From positions 1 through 29,489 of the IMG/VR virus record IMGVR_UViG_3300044970_000716: 29,489 bases of DNA; one strand, 5' to 3'. Positions 6,971 to 14,996 of this stretch are shown here, piece after piece. The notes beneath the pieces are model-generated. The model was not told the origin of the DNA. It worked only from the letters and a program-made list of their open reading frames with translations, and made no database searches. This stretch comes from a virus. The position numbers and the translations under genes are program-made. Position 1 is the stretch's first letter. Each line of letters starts with the position of its first letter.

Positions 6971-7134
6971 GCGCGGAATTCTGGATTTGGAGGCCGATTA
7001 TCGCAAAGACGGTCACACTGACAGAAGTAAAAAACGGCACGGCATCCGTTGACGATTTGCTGGTGATCAATGCCTTGTTGGATATGCAGTCTGACATCGA
7101 GGCAGCGGTGTATGAAAGGCTTGATAACAAATGA
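6515..7134 (+). CDS. Tail assembly chaperone, long frameshifted form
   Basis: Predicted product of a -1 frameshift at 6883-6889: 125 zero-frame codons followed by 81 codons in the -1 frame, 206 residues in total. The extension reads SGAGREIWQSNRRAEN..., contains EFWIWRPIIAKT and a helical SVDDLLVINALLDM segment, and ends RLDNK at TGA 7132-7134. That TGA overlaps the tape measure ATG by ATGA, which supports real translation of this frame. The region 6971-7130 would otherwise be an unexplained gap in a densely packed operon. By analogy with lambda gpGT, the extension would recruit tube subunits to the tape measure. Confidence 0.75.
6883..6889 (+). promoter_or_regulatory. T-TTT-TTT slippery site for -1 ribosomal frameshift
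   Basis: In the chaperone frame the codons are CCT TTT TTT CAG, so the seven T residues form the X-XXY-YYZ heptamer T TTT TTT in the correct phase. A -1 slip moves translation into a frame open from 6847 to TGA 7132-7134, without any start codon near its beginning. Both tRNAs re-pair perfectly after the slip. GC-rich sequence follows (CAGGGGCTGGCCGGG), which might fold as a stimulator. The same arrangement of tube, frameshifted chaperone and tape measure is well established in many tailed phages. Confidence 0.8.
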
Positions 7135-8498
7135 TTGTCCGGGAACTGATTACCAAGCTGGGGTTTAGCGTAGACGATTCCGGCATGCGCAAGGCCGAAG
7201 CGGGCATAGACCGGATCAAGAAGCAGGCTGAGTATGCGGCGCAGGCGCTAATGGGCGTTGGCGCTTCGCTTGCTGGCGCAGCATGGGCCAAGTCAGCCAT
7301 TGCCATTGCCGATAGCATGCAGAATATCAGTTCACGCATCGGGATGCTTCCGCAAACCATTGGCGATGTTGGTGAGGCATTCGATGAAGTTGGCCGCAGG
7401 GCCAGCGCAACGGGTATGGCGATTGAGGCATACGCCGGACTTTACACAAGAGTCGGTAACGCGGCAAAGGACTACATTTCCACGCAAGAGGACCTACTCG
7501 GAATCACAGATACGATTGCCAAGGCTCTTGTGGTCGGTGGCGCATCTGCGCAAGAAGCCTCTGCCGTCATGCAGCAATTCTCACAAGCGCTTGCGTCTGG
7601 AGTGTTGCAGGGCGATGAATTCCGCTCCATGGCCGAGGCCGCGCCTCAATACCTAGACCAATTGGCGCTAGCAATGGGCAAGCCGCGTGAGCAACTTAAA
7701 AAGATGGCTAGCGACGGCCAATTGACCGCACGCGAAGTGATCGAAGCCACGCGCAAGATGTCGGCGTATTTTGACGATAACTTCCGCAAAATGCCAATGA
7801 CGGTTAGCCGCGCAACCACGGCAGTCAGCAACCGATACAGCATGATGATCGATCGGATGAACCGAGAAAGTGGGTTCATTTCCGGCCTTGCTGATACGAT
7901 ATTAACCGCGTTTGACAAAATAGAATGGGGCGTAAACAAGCTGGCTGACGCGCTTGGCGGATGGGACCAATTGCTGAAATGGATTGGCGCAGGATTGGGC
8001 GGCGTGTTCGGCGCAACGGCCATATTGCTGATTAAGGCGTTTGGCGCTGCTGTGCTTGCTGTAGCTTTGCCATTCATCATCCTTGCAGCAAAGATCGCCA
8101 TCATTTTGCTGCTGATTGAAGATTTATGGGTGTGGTTCAAAGGCGGGGATTCCGTAATCGGCGGATTGATTGGCAAGTTTGACTGGTGGGCAGCAAGCGC
8201 ACGAGAGGCAATCGCTACTGTGAAACAAGCTTGGACAGACTTTAAAGACTTCATTGCTGCTCCATTCAATATAGCAAGCAATTTTCTAGGCGGCATTACT
8301 GTGCCGTCTGTGCAGACAACACCAGGCGCGGCAGTTGGAAGCAGGCCGAATCTTGTAAACACAACAAACGTAAACGTGACCGTTCCGGCTGGCACGACTG
8401 CGGAGCAGGTACGGGTGCTCAATGGCGCGGCTAACAAAGCATTCCGGGAAACCAGTGATAGCAAGTTTGCGCGTGATGCGGCAATTTACGCAAGGTAA
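7131..8498 (+). CDS. Tail tape measure protein
   Basis: 455 residues. The N-terminus (LITKLGFSVDDSGMRKAEAGIDRIKKQAEYAAQAL) and the GASAQEASAVMQQFSQALASGVLQGDEFRSM segment near residues 140-165 are classic for phage tape measure proteins. It continues with long Ala-rich helices, two or three hydrophobic stretches at about 280-330 (IGAGLGGVFGATAILL; VALPFIILAAKIAIILLLIE) that may enter the host membrane, and a Gly/Thr-rich C-terminus. The length is short for the family; at about 1.5 angstrom per residue it predicts a tail tube of only ~65-70 nm. The start overlaps the frameshifted chaperone stop. Confidence 0.9.
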   Translation: MIVRELITKLGFSVDDSGMRKAEAGIDRIKKQAEYAAQALMGVGASLAGAAWAKSAIAIADSMQNISSRIGMLPQTIGDVGEAFDEVGRRASATGMAIEAYAGLYTRVGNAAKDYISTQEDLLGITDTIAKALVVGGASAQEASAVMQQFSQALASGVLQGDEFRSMAEAAPQYLDQLALAMGKPREQLKKMASDGQLTAREVIEATRKMSAYFDDNFRKMPMTVSRATTAVSNRYSMMIDRMNRESGFISGLADTILTAFDKIEWGVNKLADALGGWDQLLKWIGAGLGGVFGATAILLIKAFGAAVLAVALPFIILAAKIAIILLLIEDLWVWFKGGDSVIGGLIGKFDWWAASAREAIATVKQAWTDFKDFIAAPFNIASNFLGGITVPSVQTTPGAAVGSRPNLVNTTNVNVTVPAGTTAEQVRVLNGAANKAFRETSDSKFARDAAIYAR

Positions 8499-8501
8499 AA
8501 A

Positions 8502-9188
8502 ATGCTCGGTTTATTTTTTGGTGGTCAGAAATTCCAAAGCACATTTGGCAATCAGTACGGCAATATCGAACTGGATGCAATGCTTGATGAGTCGCATGAA
8601 TGGAGCGCAGAGGCCACTAGCAACCCGGTGGAGGATGGTGCGCCGGTCACTGACCATGTGATTGAGCAGGCCGACAAGCTGACTATTCGTGGTGTCGTGA
8701 CTGATGCGCCATTGAATGCCAGCGCGTCTATTCTCGGCTTCATTGGTGGCGGCAGTGCTGACAACAAGACGCAATCCGTTTTCGACCTGCTTAATACGCT
8801 AATCAAGAAGCGCGAAGTGCTGACCGTTTACACCAAGCACAAAACATACGATGACATGGTGCTGACCTCTGTGACCATTCCACGCAGCGCAAGTGTTGGT
8901 GAGGCCGTAGAGTTTCGCGCAGAGTTTATCCATATTCGAAAAGTAGCCACGCAAACCGTCGATGTGCCGGATGGTGTAAGCGCAAGCCCGGATGCGAAGG
9001 CAGGCGGAGCAACTGGTGCGGTATCCAAAAAGGCTTCTGCAACAAAGGCATCTGGCAAAAAGCAGGCGCAGACGATTCAATCTCCGACACAACCAGCCAC
9101 GCAAGCCAATAAGCCGGTGGCCGAGAAAGTCAGCAGATCGGCTGCCAAGTCACTTGTAAACTCTGGCGCAAGTGCATTAGGATTCTAA
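8502..9188 (+). CDS. Dit-like baseplate/distal tail protein
   Basis: 228 residues. The N-terminal ~145 residues form a beta domain of the Dit-like kind: NIELDAMLDESHEWSAEATSNPVEDG followed by VTDHVIEQADKLTIRGVVTDAPL. This S-x-x-V-T-x-[NH]-P-V-E-x-G-x-x-V-x-D-H pattern is common in contractile phage baseplate proteins that join tube to hub. The FDLLNTLIKKREVLTVYTKHKTYDDMVL segment follows. The last ~75 residues are low-complexity Ala/Lys/Thr/Gln and probably disordered. It sits immediately after the tape measure gene. Confidence 0.8.
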   Translation: MLGLFFGGQKFQSTFGNQYGNIELDAMLDESHEWSAEATSNPVEDGAPVTDHVIEQADKLTIRGVVTDAPLNASASILGFIGGGSADNKTQSVFDLLNTLIKKREVLTVYTKHKTYDDMVLTSVTIPRSASVGEAVEFRAEFIHIRKVATQTVDVPDGVSASPDAKAGGATGAVSKKASATKASGKKQAQTIQSPTQPATQANKPVAEKVSRSAAKSLVNSGASALGF

Positions 9189-9617
9189 ATGCTCATTCAA
9201 AAGATACCACTGCTGCCAGCAACAGCCGACCAAACACTAGAAATAGAAATTGGAGGCAATCCGTATATCTTGCGCGTCATGTGGAATGAACGCTTCGGCT
9301 ACTTCTCGTTGTCTATCAATACGGCGGATGATGAGCCGATTCTCACAAATATCAAAATGGTGAAGAATTATGCATTGATCGGCAGATTCAAGAATACGCT
9401 ATTGCCAGTCGGTGACTTCCTGTTTTTGCAGGAAAAAGGCACGACCGGTAGGCCGGGTTATGACGATCTAGCCACGAATTACGGCCTCTATTACTATGAG
9501 ATGGAACAAGAGGCTGTTACTACGATTGCGCTAGAGGCTCCGGCTGTGCTGATTGGAACGACGTGGGATAGCGGCCTGACCAATTGGGACGCAGAAGCTA
9601 CGCTGTGGGATCAATAA
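9189..9617 (+). CDS. Baseplate plug-like protein (Pam3 gp18 type)
   Basis: 142 residues, beta-rich. It starts IPLLPATADQTLEIEIGGNPYILRVMWNERFGYFSLSI, which follows the pattern of phage baseplate plug proteins (I-P-L-x-P-x-x-x-Q-x-x-x-V-x-L-G-G-x-x-Y-x-x-x-x-x-W-N). It then has GDFLFLQ and YYYEMEQEA. The C-terminal WDSGLTNWDAEATLWDQ adds Trp/Asp repeats. It directly follows the Dit-like gene and precedes the hub, as expected for a protein at the centre of the baseplate. TAA 9186-9188 abuts ATG 9189. Confidence 0.7.
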   Translation: MLIQKIPLLPATADQTLEIEIGGNPYILRVMWNERFGYFSLSINTADDEPILTNIKMVKNYALIGRFKNTLLPVGDFLFLQEKGTTGRPGYDDLATNYGLYYYEMEQEAVTTIALEAPAVLIGTTWDSGLTNWDAEATLWDQ

Positions 9618-10547
9618 ATGCTTTTTGATCGGGTTGTTTCTCTGGTGATTGGCGAAGCTGGCGGGAAAGGCAAAGAGCTTTCCGGGCTTCGCATCGCATT
9701 CAATATTGAAAAAGGCGCGACGCAGCGCCCAAATAGCTGCACGGTGCAAGTGTGGAATACAGCGCCAAGCACGCGAACGCTGATCGAGACAATCGGTAAC
9801 GTGCTGATTCTGCAGGCCGGGTACAAAGAAGATATCGGGCTGGCAACTATCTTTAGCGGCAATGTGACGCGGGCGCTTACAACTCGTGAAGGCCCGGATT
9901 GGATAACCGAGCTTGAAATACAAGATGGGTTTCTTGAATTCCGGGATACAAAAACATCGTTGTCGTTCGGCAGCGGCGCAACCGTGCAGCAAGTTATTAC
10001 CAAGATTGCCAGCGAGTTTAAATTGCCAGTTCGCAAGCTGCCTGATGATATTGCACAAAAGACATACCCGGCTGGCTTTGCATTTGTTGGGCGCGTGCGC
10101 GACGCAATGGATAAGGCCTGCGAGAATGCGGGGCTTGAATGGTCTATTCAAAACCGTGAGATTCAGATAATCAAGAAGGGCGGCACGTTTAAGCAGAAAG
10201 CGTATGTTCTTTCCTCTGACTCCGGTATGGTCGGCTCTCCGAAAAAAGAGATAAAGACTATGACCGAGAAAGCTGCCGCTAAAGAAGGAATCACGATCAA
10301 GCAAAAAGGCGTTAGCAAGAGTACGGAAAAGGACGCAGACGGCGAAACGCAGGAAGTGCTACAGGTAGCAGGGTATCAGGTCACAACCATGCTACAGCCC
10401 CTTATAGAGCCTGGCGGCTATGTGCAGATCAAGTCGAAATCCATTGATAAAGAATTCTTCCGGGTTGAGGAAGTAACGCACGTTGGCGATACGCACGGCA
10501 ACGACTGGCACACTAATCTGATTTTGAGGTATCCGAAGAATGGCTGA
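9618..10547 (+). CDS. Baseplate hub protein
   Basis: 309 residues. It begins FDRVVSLVIGEAG with an early FNIEKGATQRPNSCTVQVWN segment: [FI]-x-[VI]-x-K-x-x-x-x-x-P-N-x-x-x-[VI]-x-[IV]-x-N is typical of hub proteins in DUF3383-type contractile tails. Mid-protein VQQVITKIASEFKL and AGLEWSIQNREIQIIKKGG match the hub domain that sits on the tube before the spike. A Lys/Glu-rich stretch (about residues 205-245) may be a flexible insert. The C-terminal YVQIKSKSIDKEFFRVEEVTHVGDTHG fits the same family. It overlaps the spike gene by eight bases. Confidence 0.75.
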   Translation: MLFDRVVSLVIGEAGGKGKELSGLRIAFNIEKGATQRPNSCTVQVWNTAPSTRTLIETIGNVLILQAGYKEDIGLATIFSGNVTRALTTREGPDWITELEIQDGFLEFRDTKTSLSFGSGATVQQVITKIASEFKLPVRKLPDDIAQKTYPAGFAFVGRVRDAMDKACENAGLEWSIQNREIQIIKKGGTFKQKAYVLSSDSGMVGSPKKEIKTMTEKAAAKEGITIKQKGVSKSTEKDADGETQEVLQVAGYQVTTMLQPLIEPGGYVQIKSKSIDKEFFRVEEVTHVGDTHGNDWHTNLILRYPKNG

Positions 10548-11232
10548 AGAATCAAACAGCGCAATTGATGCCTTGAATGGCATGATGAAATCGCATCTGG
10601 CGGATGTGAATACGGCAATCCCGGGAGTGATTGTGTCATATGCAAATGGGCTTGCCAGAGTTGCGCCAACCGGCAAAAAGCGGTTTGCAGATGGCGATGT
10701 GCTGGATTATCCGATAATTCCAAATGTGCGCGTTTGCTGGCCGTCATTCTCTGGCGGCGCTGCTGGTATCAAGGGGCCAGTTAAGCCCGGAGACAGATGC
10801 TTGCTGGTGTTTTCGCAGCAAGCCACCGATGGCACGGATGATCGCAGAATGTTTGATTTACAGGATGCATGTGCGATAATGTGCGATATTGGAAACGCCA
10901 GCGTTTCAGATAGCACAAATAACAACGATCTGACTGTTTATTTCGGCGAAGCGCATATCAGATTGACGGCATTCGGAGAATTGATTATCAATGCTCCGGG
11001 CGGCACCACAATAGAAACACCAAGCACAATGAATACCGGCACACTGACAACTGAAGGGCTTCTGACCTATCAGGGCGGAATGGCCGGTTCTGGTGGCGGT
11101 GGCACGGCCATTACCGGCAACATTACGCATTCTGGCGGAGCCATAACAAGTCTCGGCAAGAAAATCGACGGTGAGCATACGCACGGCGGTGTTGCGGCTG
11201 GTGGCGCGAATACGGCGATTCCGAATGCGTGA
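10540..11232 (+). CDS. Baseplate spike protein (gpV / Gp138-like, membrane-puncturing tip)
   Basis: 230 residues. The N-terminal ~110 residues resemble the OB-fold domain of Gp138-type spikes (IPGVIVSYANGLARVAPTGK, then NVRVCWPSFSGG and VKPGDRCLLVFSQQ). The C-terminal half is a Gly/Thr-rich repetitive beta-helix region (TTIETPSTMNTGTLTTEG; TAITGNITHSGGAITSLG), ending KIDGEHTHGGV. In gpV-type spikes a terminal H-x-H binds iron at the apex, and HTH here matches this. The protein would form the trimeric needle below the hub. It overlaps the hub by eight bases and the gp25-like gene by eight bases. Confidence 0.85.
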   Translation: MAEESNSAIDALNGMMKSHLADVNTAIPGVIVSYANGLARVAPTGKKRFADGDVLDYPIIPNVRVCWPSFSGGAAGIKGPVKPGDRCLLVFSQQATDGTDDRRMFDLQDACAIMCDIGNASVSDSTNNNDLTVYFGEAHIRLTAFGELIINAPGGTTIETPSTMNTGTLTTEGLLTYQGGMAGSGGGGTAITGNITHSGGAITSLGKKIDGEHTHGGVAAGGANTAIPNA

Positions 11233-11572
11233 TATTGCACTTGATACCGATCATGATCTATTGGTCACTGGCATCGATCTGGTGCTGGTGGACGGCGCGG
11301 AGCAAGTGCGCCAGCAATTGCTTATCAAGCTGAAACTGTGGCGTGGGGAATGGTTTCTTGATACTGAATTCGGCACACCATATCTGCAACAGATTCTTGG
11401 CAAGCAGCTAACAATGTCTGGCGCGATTGTGGCGCTACGCAAAAGCATTCTGGAAGTGCAAGGCGTAACGCAGATCATGGCGTTTGATTATAAATTTGAC
11501 CGCGCAAACAGGACTATTAAAGTGCAATTCACGGTAAATACGCCATACGGAATAGTTGAGGTGTCGGCATGA
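11225..11572 (+). CDS. Baseplate wedge protein, gp25-like
   Basis: 115 residues from ATG 11225, which overlaps the spike stop. An upstream in-frame start at 11171 would lie deep in the spike gene and is rejected. The protein has the gp25/GPW signature: DIALDTDHDLLVTG at the start, then VRQQLLIKLKLWRGEWFLDTEFGTPY with the conserved R-G-E-x-x-[FL]-x-x-x-x-G-x-P-[YW], and a terminal VQFTVNTPYGIVEV. gp25-like proteins start sheath polymerisation on the baseplate. It is coupled by ATGA to the gpJ-like gene. Confidence 0.85.
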   Translation: MRDIALDTDHDLLVTGIDLVLVDGAEQVRQQLLIKLKLWRGEWFLDTEFGTPYLQQILGKQLTMSGAIVALRKSILEVQGVTQIMAFDYKFDRANRTIKVQFTVNTPYGIVEVSA

Positions 11573-12996
11573 GTTTGACCGAAGCAGGATTTGAGCGGCC
11601 TAGACTGCTGGAAATCAAGAGCGAATATGATGCATTGTTTGCATCTGTTCTTGGCCCGGTAAACACCAATGCGGATTCCGTTGTCGGTCAGATTATCGGC
11701 ATTTTCTCGGCGGCGCTGGACGATGCTTACGAGGTACTCCAGCATACATACGACAGCATGTATCCGTACAGTGCGGAAGGAACATCGCTCGATGGCGCGG
11801 TGTCTTTCGTGGGTCTGGAAAGGCTTGCCGCTGCGCCGACTACCGTTATTGCAATGTGCTATGGCACAGAAAGCACACTCATTCCTGCCGGGGCCATTGC
11901 GCGGTCTGCCGATAACAAACAGTATGTGGCCGACGCTGACACGGTGATTAGCCGCTCTGCCGCTGGCGATGTGGTTATCACTCCGACAACCGTAACAAGC
12001 CTTGCAACCTATCAAGTAATTGCCGGTGGTGTGAGCGTAGTTTATACGACTGATTCTGACGCAACAGCCGCAGAAATCTGCTCCGGCCTGGCCGCATTGT
12101 TTGACGCAAACGATTTTACGGCAACGGCCAGTGATGGCATGCTGCGATTGCAAAGTGCCGACGGCTATAGCGCGTTTACGCTGACAGTCGATAGCAAGAT
12201 TGAGATTACCACGCTTGGCACTCCGGTATCATTCACTGCTGTGGAGCTTGGCGCGTATGCGCTCCCGGTAGTCGCGCTGAATACGCTGGACACGACCGTT
12301 TACGGATGGGACGCAATCAGCAACTTGATCGAGGGCACAACTGGCCGCTTTGTTGAAAGCGACGAGGAATTGCGCGTGCGCCATGCGGCAAGCGTGCGGG
12401 CTACAGGCGCGGCTACGGTGCAGGCAATCCGCGCTCGGATGCTGGCAGAAGTACAATCAATTGAGTATTGCGCGGTATACGAAAACCGCACTAGCACGCT
12501 TGACGAATATAACCTGCCGCCTCACTCTGTTGAGGTGGTTGTCTCTGGCGGCACAGATCATGATGTGGCCAGCAAGCTATACGAAGTGAAGCCTGCCGGA
12601 ATCGAGACTTACGGCAATACTGATATTGTGGTGTATGACGATAACGGAGACGGCCAGATTGTCAATTTCTCCCGGCCATCCGATAAATACGCATGGGTGC
12701 GCGTGAGTGTAAACACACTCAACGCAGAAGAAGTGCTGACCGTCGAGATTGTGCAGGCGATCAAAGATGCTGTGCTTGCGTATGGGCAATCGCTCGGTGT
12801 CGGCAACGACATTATCACGCAGCGTTTCTACGGGCCAATTTACGCAGCAACTAGCGGCATCGGCTCGATAACGGTAGAGGTGGCAATCACGGAAACCGAA
12901 GTAGGAACGCCAGTCTACAGCACGAACAATGCATCCGTTGCGCGGGCTGAATTGGTGCTGTTCGATGAGGCAAGAATTTCCGTGGTAGGTGTCTAA
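11569..12996 (+). CDS. Baseplate J-like (gpJ/gp6-type) wedge protein
   Basis: 475 residues. N-terminal helices FERPRLLEIKSEYDALF and NADSVVGQIIGIFSAALDDAYEVLQ plus GTSLDGAVSFVGLERLAA are hallmarks of Baseplate_J proteins, as is the LIEGTTGRFVESDEELRVRHAAS segment near residues 260-285. The A-T-V-Q-A-I-R-A-R-M-L segment and V-E-V-V-V-S-G-G follow in the usual order. An extra beta module at about 145-210 (VYTTDSDATAAEICSGLAAL) resembles the one in the sheath at 4690. The protein forms the arms of the baseplate wedge. Its stop overlaps the next start (TAATG). Confidence 0.9.
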   Translation: MSLTEAGFERPRLLEIKSEYDALFASVLGPVNTNADSVVGQIIGIFSAALDDAYEVLQHTYDSMYPYSAEGTSLDGAVSFVGLERLAAAPTTVIAMCYGTESTLIPAGAIARSADNKQYVADADTVISRSAAGDVVITPTTVTSLATYQVIAGGVSVVYTTDSDATAAEICSGLAALFDANDFTATASDGMLRLQSADGYSAFTLTVDSKIEITTLGTPVSFTAVELGAYALPVVALNTLDTTVYGWDAISNLIEGTTGRFVESDEELRVRHAASVRATGAATVQAIRARMLAEVQSIEYCAVYENRTSTLDEYNLPPHSVEVVVSGGTDHDVASKLYEVKPAGIETYGNTDIVVYDDNGDGQIVNFSRPSDKYAWVRVSVNTLNAEEVLTVEIVQAIKDAVLAYGQSLGVGNDIITQRFYGPIYAATSGIGSITVEVAITETEVGTPVYSTNNASVARAELVLFDEARISVVGV

Positions 12997-13724
12997 TGTT
13001 TGATTACGAAACGACTGCGGTATCCAGGCTAACCGGCCAGTTTGAAGGCTCACCAAAGCTGCGGGCGATTGTGGCCGCTATCGTTTCGCAACTGACTACG
13101 CTGGAAAATGTTGCAGACTCATTGATGTCTGACCGATGGATTGATACGGCCATTGGCGCGCAATTGGACGGATGCGGTTATATCGTCGGTGAGCAGCGCA
13201 GCGGGCGCGATGATGAGGCGTACCGCAAAGCGATTAAATTCCGTGTGTTTGTTAACGTCTCAAAAGGCACGCCAGATAATCTGGTAGACGGGCTACGCTT
13301 CCTGACCGACCCGACGGATACACAATATCAGGAAGCATATCCGGCAACGACACTACTATTCACAAATGGCTATTTTGTGGATTACACCATACAGAACGCA
13401 ATGCAGGATATTTCTCCGGCTGGCATTTCTACTGTGCCTGTTGCAGTATCTTTTGCAGATCGGCCATTCCGGTTTTCCAAAAGCCCGCCTCCAGGTGAAT
13501 TGTTTGTAAACAATGCGTCCAGTTACCTTACGGCTGATGGTTCTGATATTCAAGTAACGACCGGAGGCGAAGCGGCAGGAGATTATGCGCTAGGTGGTGT
13601 TGTTCCGGCTGAAATTGAGATTGGCGGTGCTTATCTGGATATTGGCGGGCCGACTCTCGCGGTTTATAATCCAGAGATGCTGCAAACGCTCGGACATGAT
13701 AATTTAACTGGGGTCTTTCAATGA
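12996..13724 (+). CDS. DUF2612-type baseplate wedge/tail protein I analogue
   Basis: 242 residues. The N-terminus (SRLTGQFEGSPKLRAIVAAIVSQLTTLENVADSLM) and DTAIGAQLDGCGYIVGEQRSGRDDEAYRKAIKFRVFVNVSKGTP are characteristic of DUF2612. The motif A-x-G-x-Q-L-D-x-x-G-x-[IVL]-[VI]-G-x-x-R followed by D-[DE]-x-Y-R is shared with P2 gpI-like wedge proteins that link the baseplate to tail fibres. The C-terminal third has LTADGSDIQVTTGGE and IGGAYLDIGG, possibly a fibre docking surface. It lies between gpJ and the first fibre gene, as expected. Confidence 0.85.
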   Translation: MFDYETTAVSRLTGQFEGSPKLRAIVAAIVSQLTTLENVADSLMSDRWIDTAIGAQLDGCGYIVGEQRSGRDDEAYRKAIKFRVFVNVSKGTPDNLVDGLRFLTDPTDTQYQEAYPATTLLFTNGYFVDYTIQNAMQDISPAGISTVPVAVSFADRPFRFSKSPPPGELFVNNASSYLTADGSDIQVTTGGEAAGDYALGGVVPAEIEIGGAYLDIGGPTLAVYNPEMLQTLGHDNLTGVFQ

Positions 13725-14167
13725 CGATTGATTTTGCAGAAACATACATCAGCTACCCTGACGGGCAGCAGAATGTCGGACAGCCGCCTGAGGCTGTTTT
13801 AACAAGTGGATTCATTCCAGAAACTGCAATCGCAAGGGGCCAGCCTTTGCCCGCGCAATGGCTAAATTGGCTGTTGCAAAAGATTTTCCGGCTTATTAAC
13901 CGTGACCGTGTGACTGATGCAAACGGGGTTGGGCTATTTACCGTTCCATATTCCGCCATTCGGCTTGAAGCATTCGACAAAAACGACCCGAACAAGTATC
14001 TGGTGGCAATTGGATATAAAGGCGCTTCCGGGGTTGTCCATTCGTTGAAAATAGTTGCCAGCGCAACATTAACGCTAGGCACTCCAACAGTCGGCGGCAA
14101 CCAGCCTATTTCTGGCGGTTCGGACGTGATTATAATGGCGCAAAGCCGCCAAACTGGGGATATTTGA
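13721..14167 (+). CDS. Tail fibre-associated/adaptor protein
   Basis: 148 residues. The N-terminal half has FIPETAIARGQPLPAQWLNWLLQKIFRLINRD, a motif (G-x-[IP]-x-x-x-P-x-x-x-[FW]-x-N-W-L-x-x-x-[IF]) often found at the base of phage tail fibre and spike proteins. The rest is a short beta domain. There is no collar domain or repeat, so it may be an adaptor between the wedge and the two longer fibre proteins that follow. ATGA overlap upstream and TGATG overlap downstream indicate co-translation. Confidence 0.65.
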   Translation: MTIDFAETYISYPDGQQNVGQPPEAVLTSGFIPETAIARGQPLPAQWLNWLLQKIFRLINRDRVTDANGVGLFTVPYSAIRLEAFDKNDPNKYLVAIGYKGASGVVHSLKIVASATLTLGTPTVGGNQPISGGSDVIIMAQSRQTGDI

Positions 14168-14988
14168 TGGCACTTAGCGCAACAGAAGAAGCATTGATTC
14201 GTGAATTGCTGGACCAGCAAGCGGCTATTTTGTCGCTTGCCAGCGCAGAATCTACGATTATCTCCAAGCTCGGCGCAACCAAAGTAACCGTTCCTGATTT
14301 GGTGGCCGCAAGCAATATCACGGACGCTGATCTGTTCCTGTTGAGCCAGTCCGGTTCGGATAAAAACGTTACTGGTGCGATTCTCAAGGCATACACCACG
14401 CCAACAATTAACAACGCCACGGAATCGGTTTCTGGTATTGTTGAACTGGCTACTGCGGCAGAGACAATTGCCGGGTCAGATGCCACGCGCGCAACGCATC
14501 CGGCTGGTGTAAAGGCGGCAATTTACGCAGCGCATACTGGGCAAGTCGCATTTTTTGCAATGAATACGCCACCGGCGGGATTTTTAACAGCAAATGGCGC
14601 GGAAGTTTCTCGTACTGAATACGCCAATCTATTTGCTGTTATTGGTACTACATACGGCGCGGGCAATGGCGTGTCTACATTTAATTTGCCGCAATTGGGC
14701 GGTGAATTTATCCGGTGTCTTGATAATGGGCGTGGTGTTGATGCAGGGCGCGTGATTGGAAGCGTACAAGGGGACGCGATACGCAATATCACCGGTAATA
14801 TTACTCTTTCGTCAGAGGGTAGTGTAACAATTGATGGTGCATTTGAAGTGACGAGCACATATGGCGATGGTGTTGATGGCGACAAAGGCGCATTTCGACA
14901 AGTCCTTTTTGATGCGTCTAATGTCGTCCCAACAGCAGACGAAAACCGCCCGCGCAACGTGGCTCTTCTAGCCTGCATTAAATATTGA
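14167..14988 (+). CDS. Tail fibre protein with tail-collar domain
   Basis: 273 residues from ATG 14167. The in-frame TTG at 14164 is inside the preceding stop overlap and is not needed. Residues 1-75 form a helical N-terminus (SATEEALIRELLDQQAAILSLASAES) plus a DADLFLLSQSG strand, shared with the next gene. Then comes a SVSGIVELATAAETIAGSDATRA segment typical of fibre shafts. From about residue 120 there is a phage tail-collar domain: VAFFAMNTPPAGFLTANGAEVSRTEYANLFAVIGTTYGAG followed by FNLPQLGGEFIRCLD. It ends ENRPRNVALLACIKY, the usual collar-fibre terminus. It probably contacts the host surface. Confidence 0.9.
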   Translation: MALSATEEALIRELLDQQAAILSLASAESTIISKLGATKVTVPDLVAASNITDADLFLLSQSGSDKNVTGAILKAYTTPTINNATESVSGIVELATAAETIAGSDATRATHPAGVKAAIYAAHTGQVAFFAMNTPPAGFLTANGAEVSRTEYANLFAVIGTTYGAGNGVSTFNLPQLGGEFIRCLDNGRGVDAGRVIGSVQGDAIRNITGNITLSSEGSVTIDGAFEVTSTYGDGVDGDKGAFRQVLFDASNVVPTADENRPRNVALLACIKY

Positions 14989-14996
14989 GGTAAAAC

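Noticed and set aside
7646-8464. 272-codon minus-strand ORF opposite the tape measure gene
   Set aside because: Antisense shadow of the tape measure protein with no recognisable motif and no ribosome binding site.
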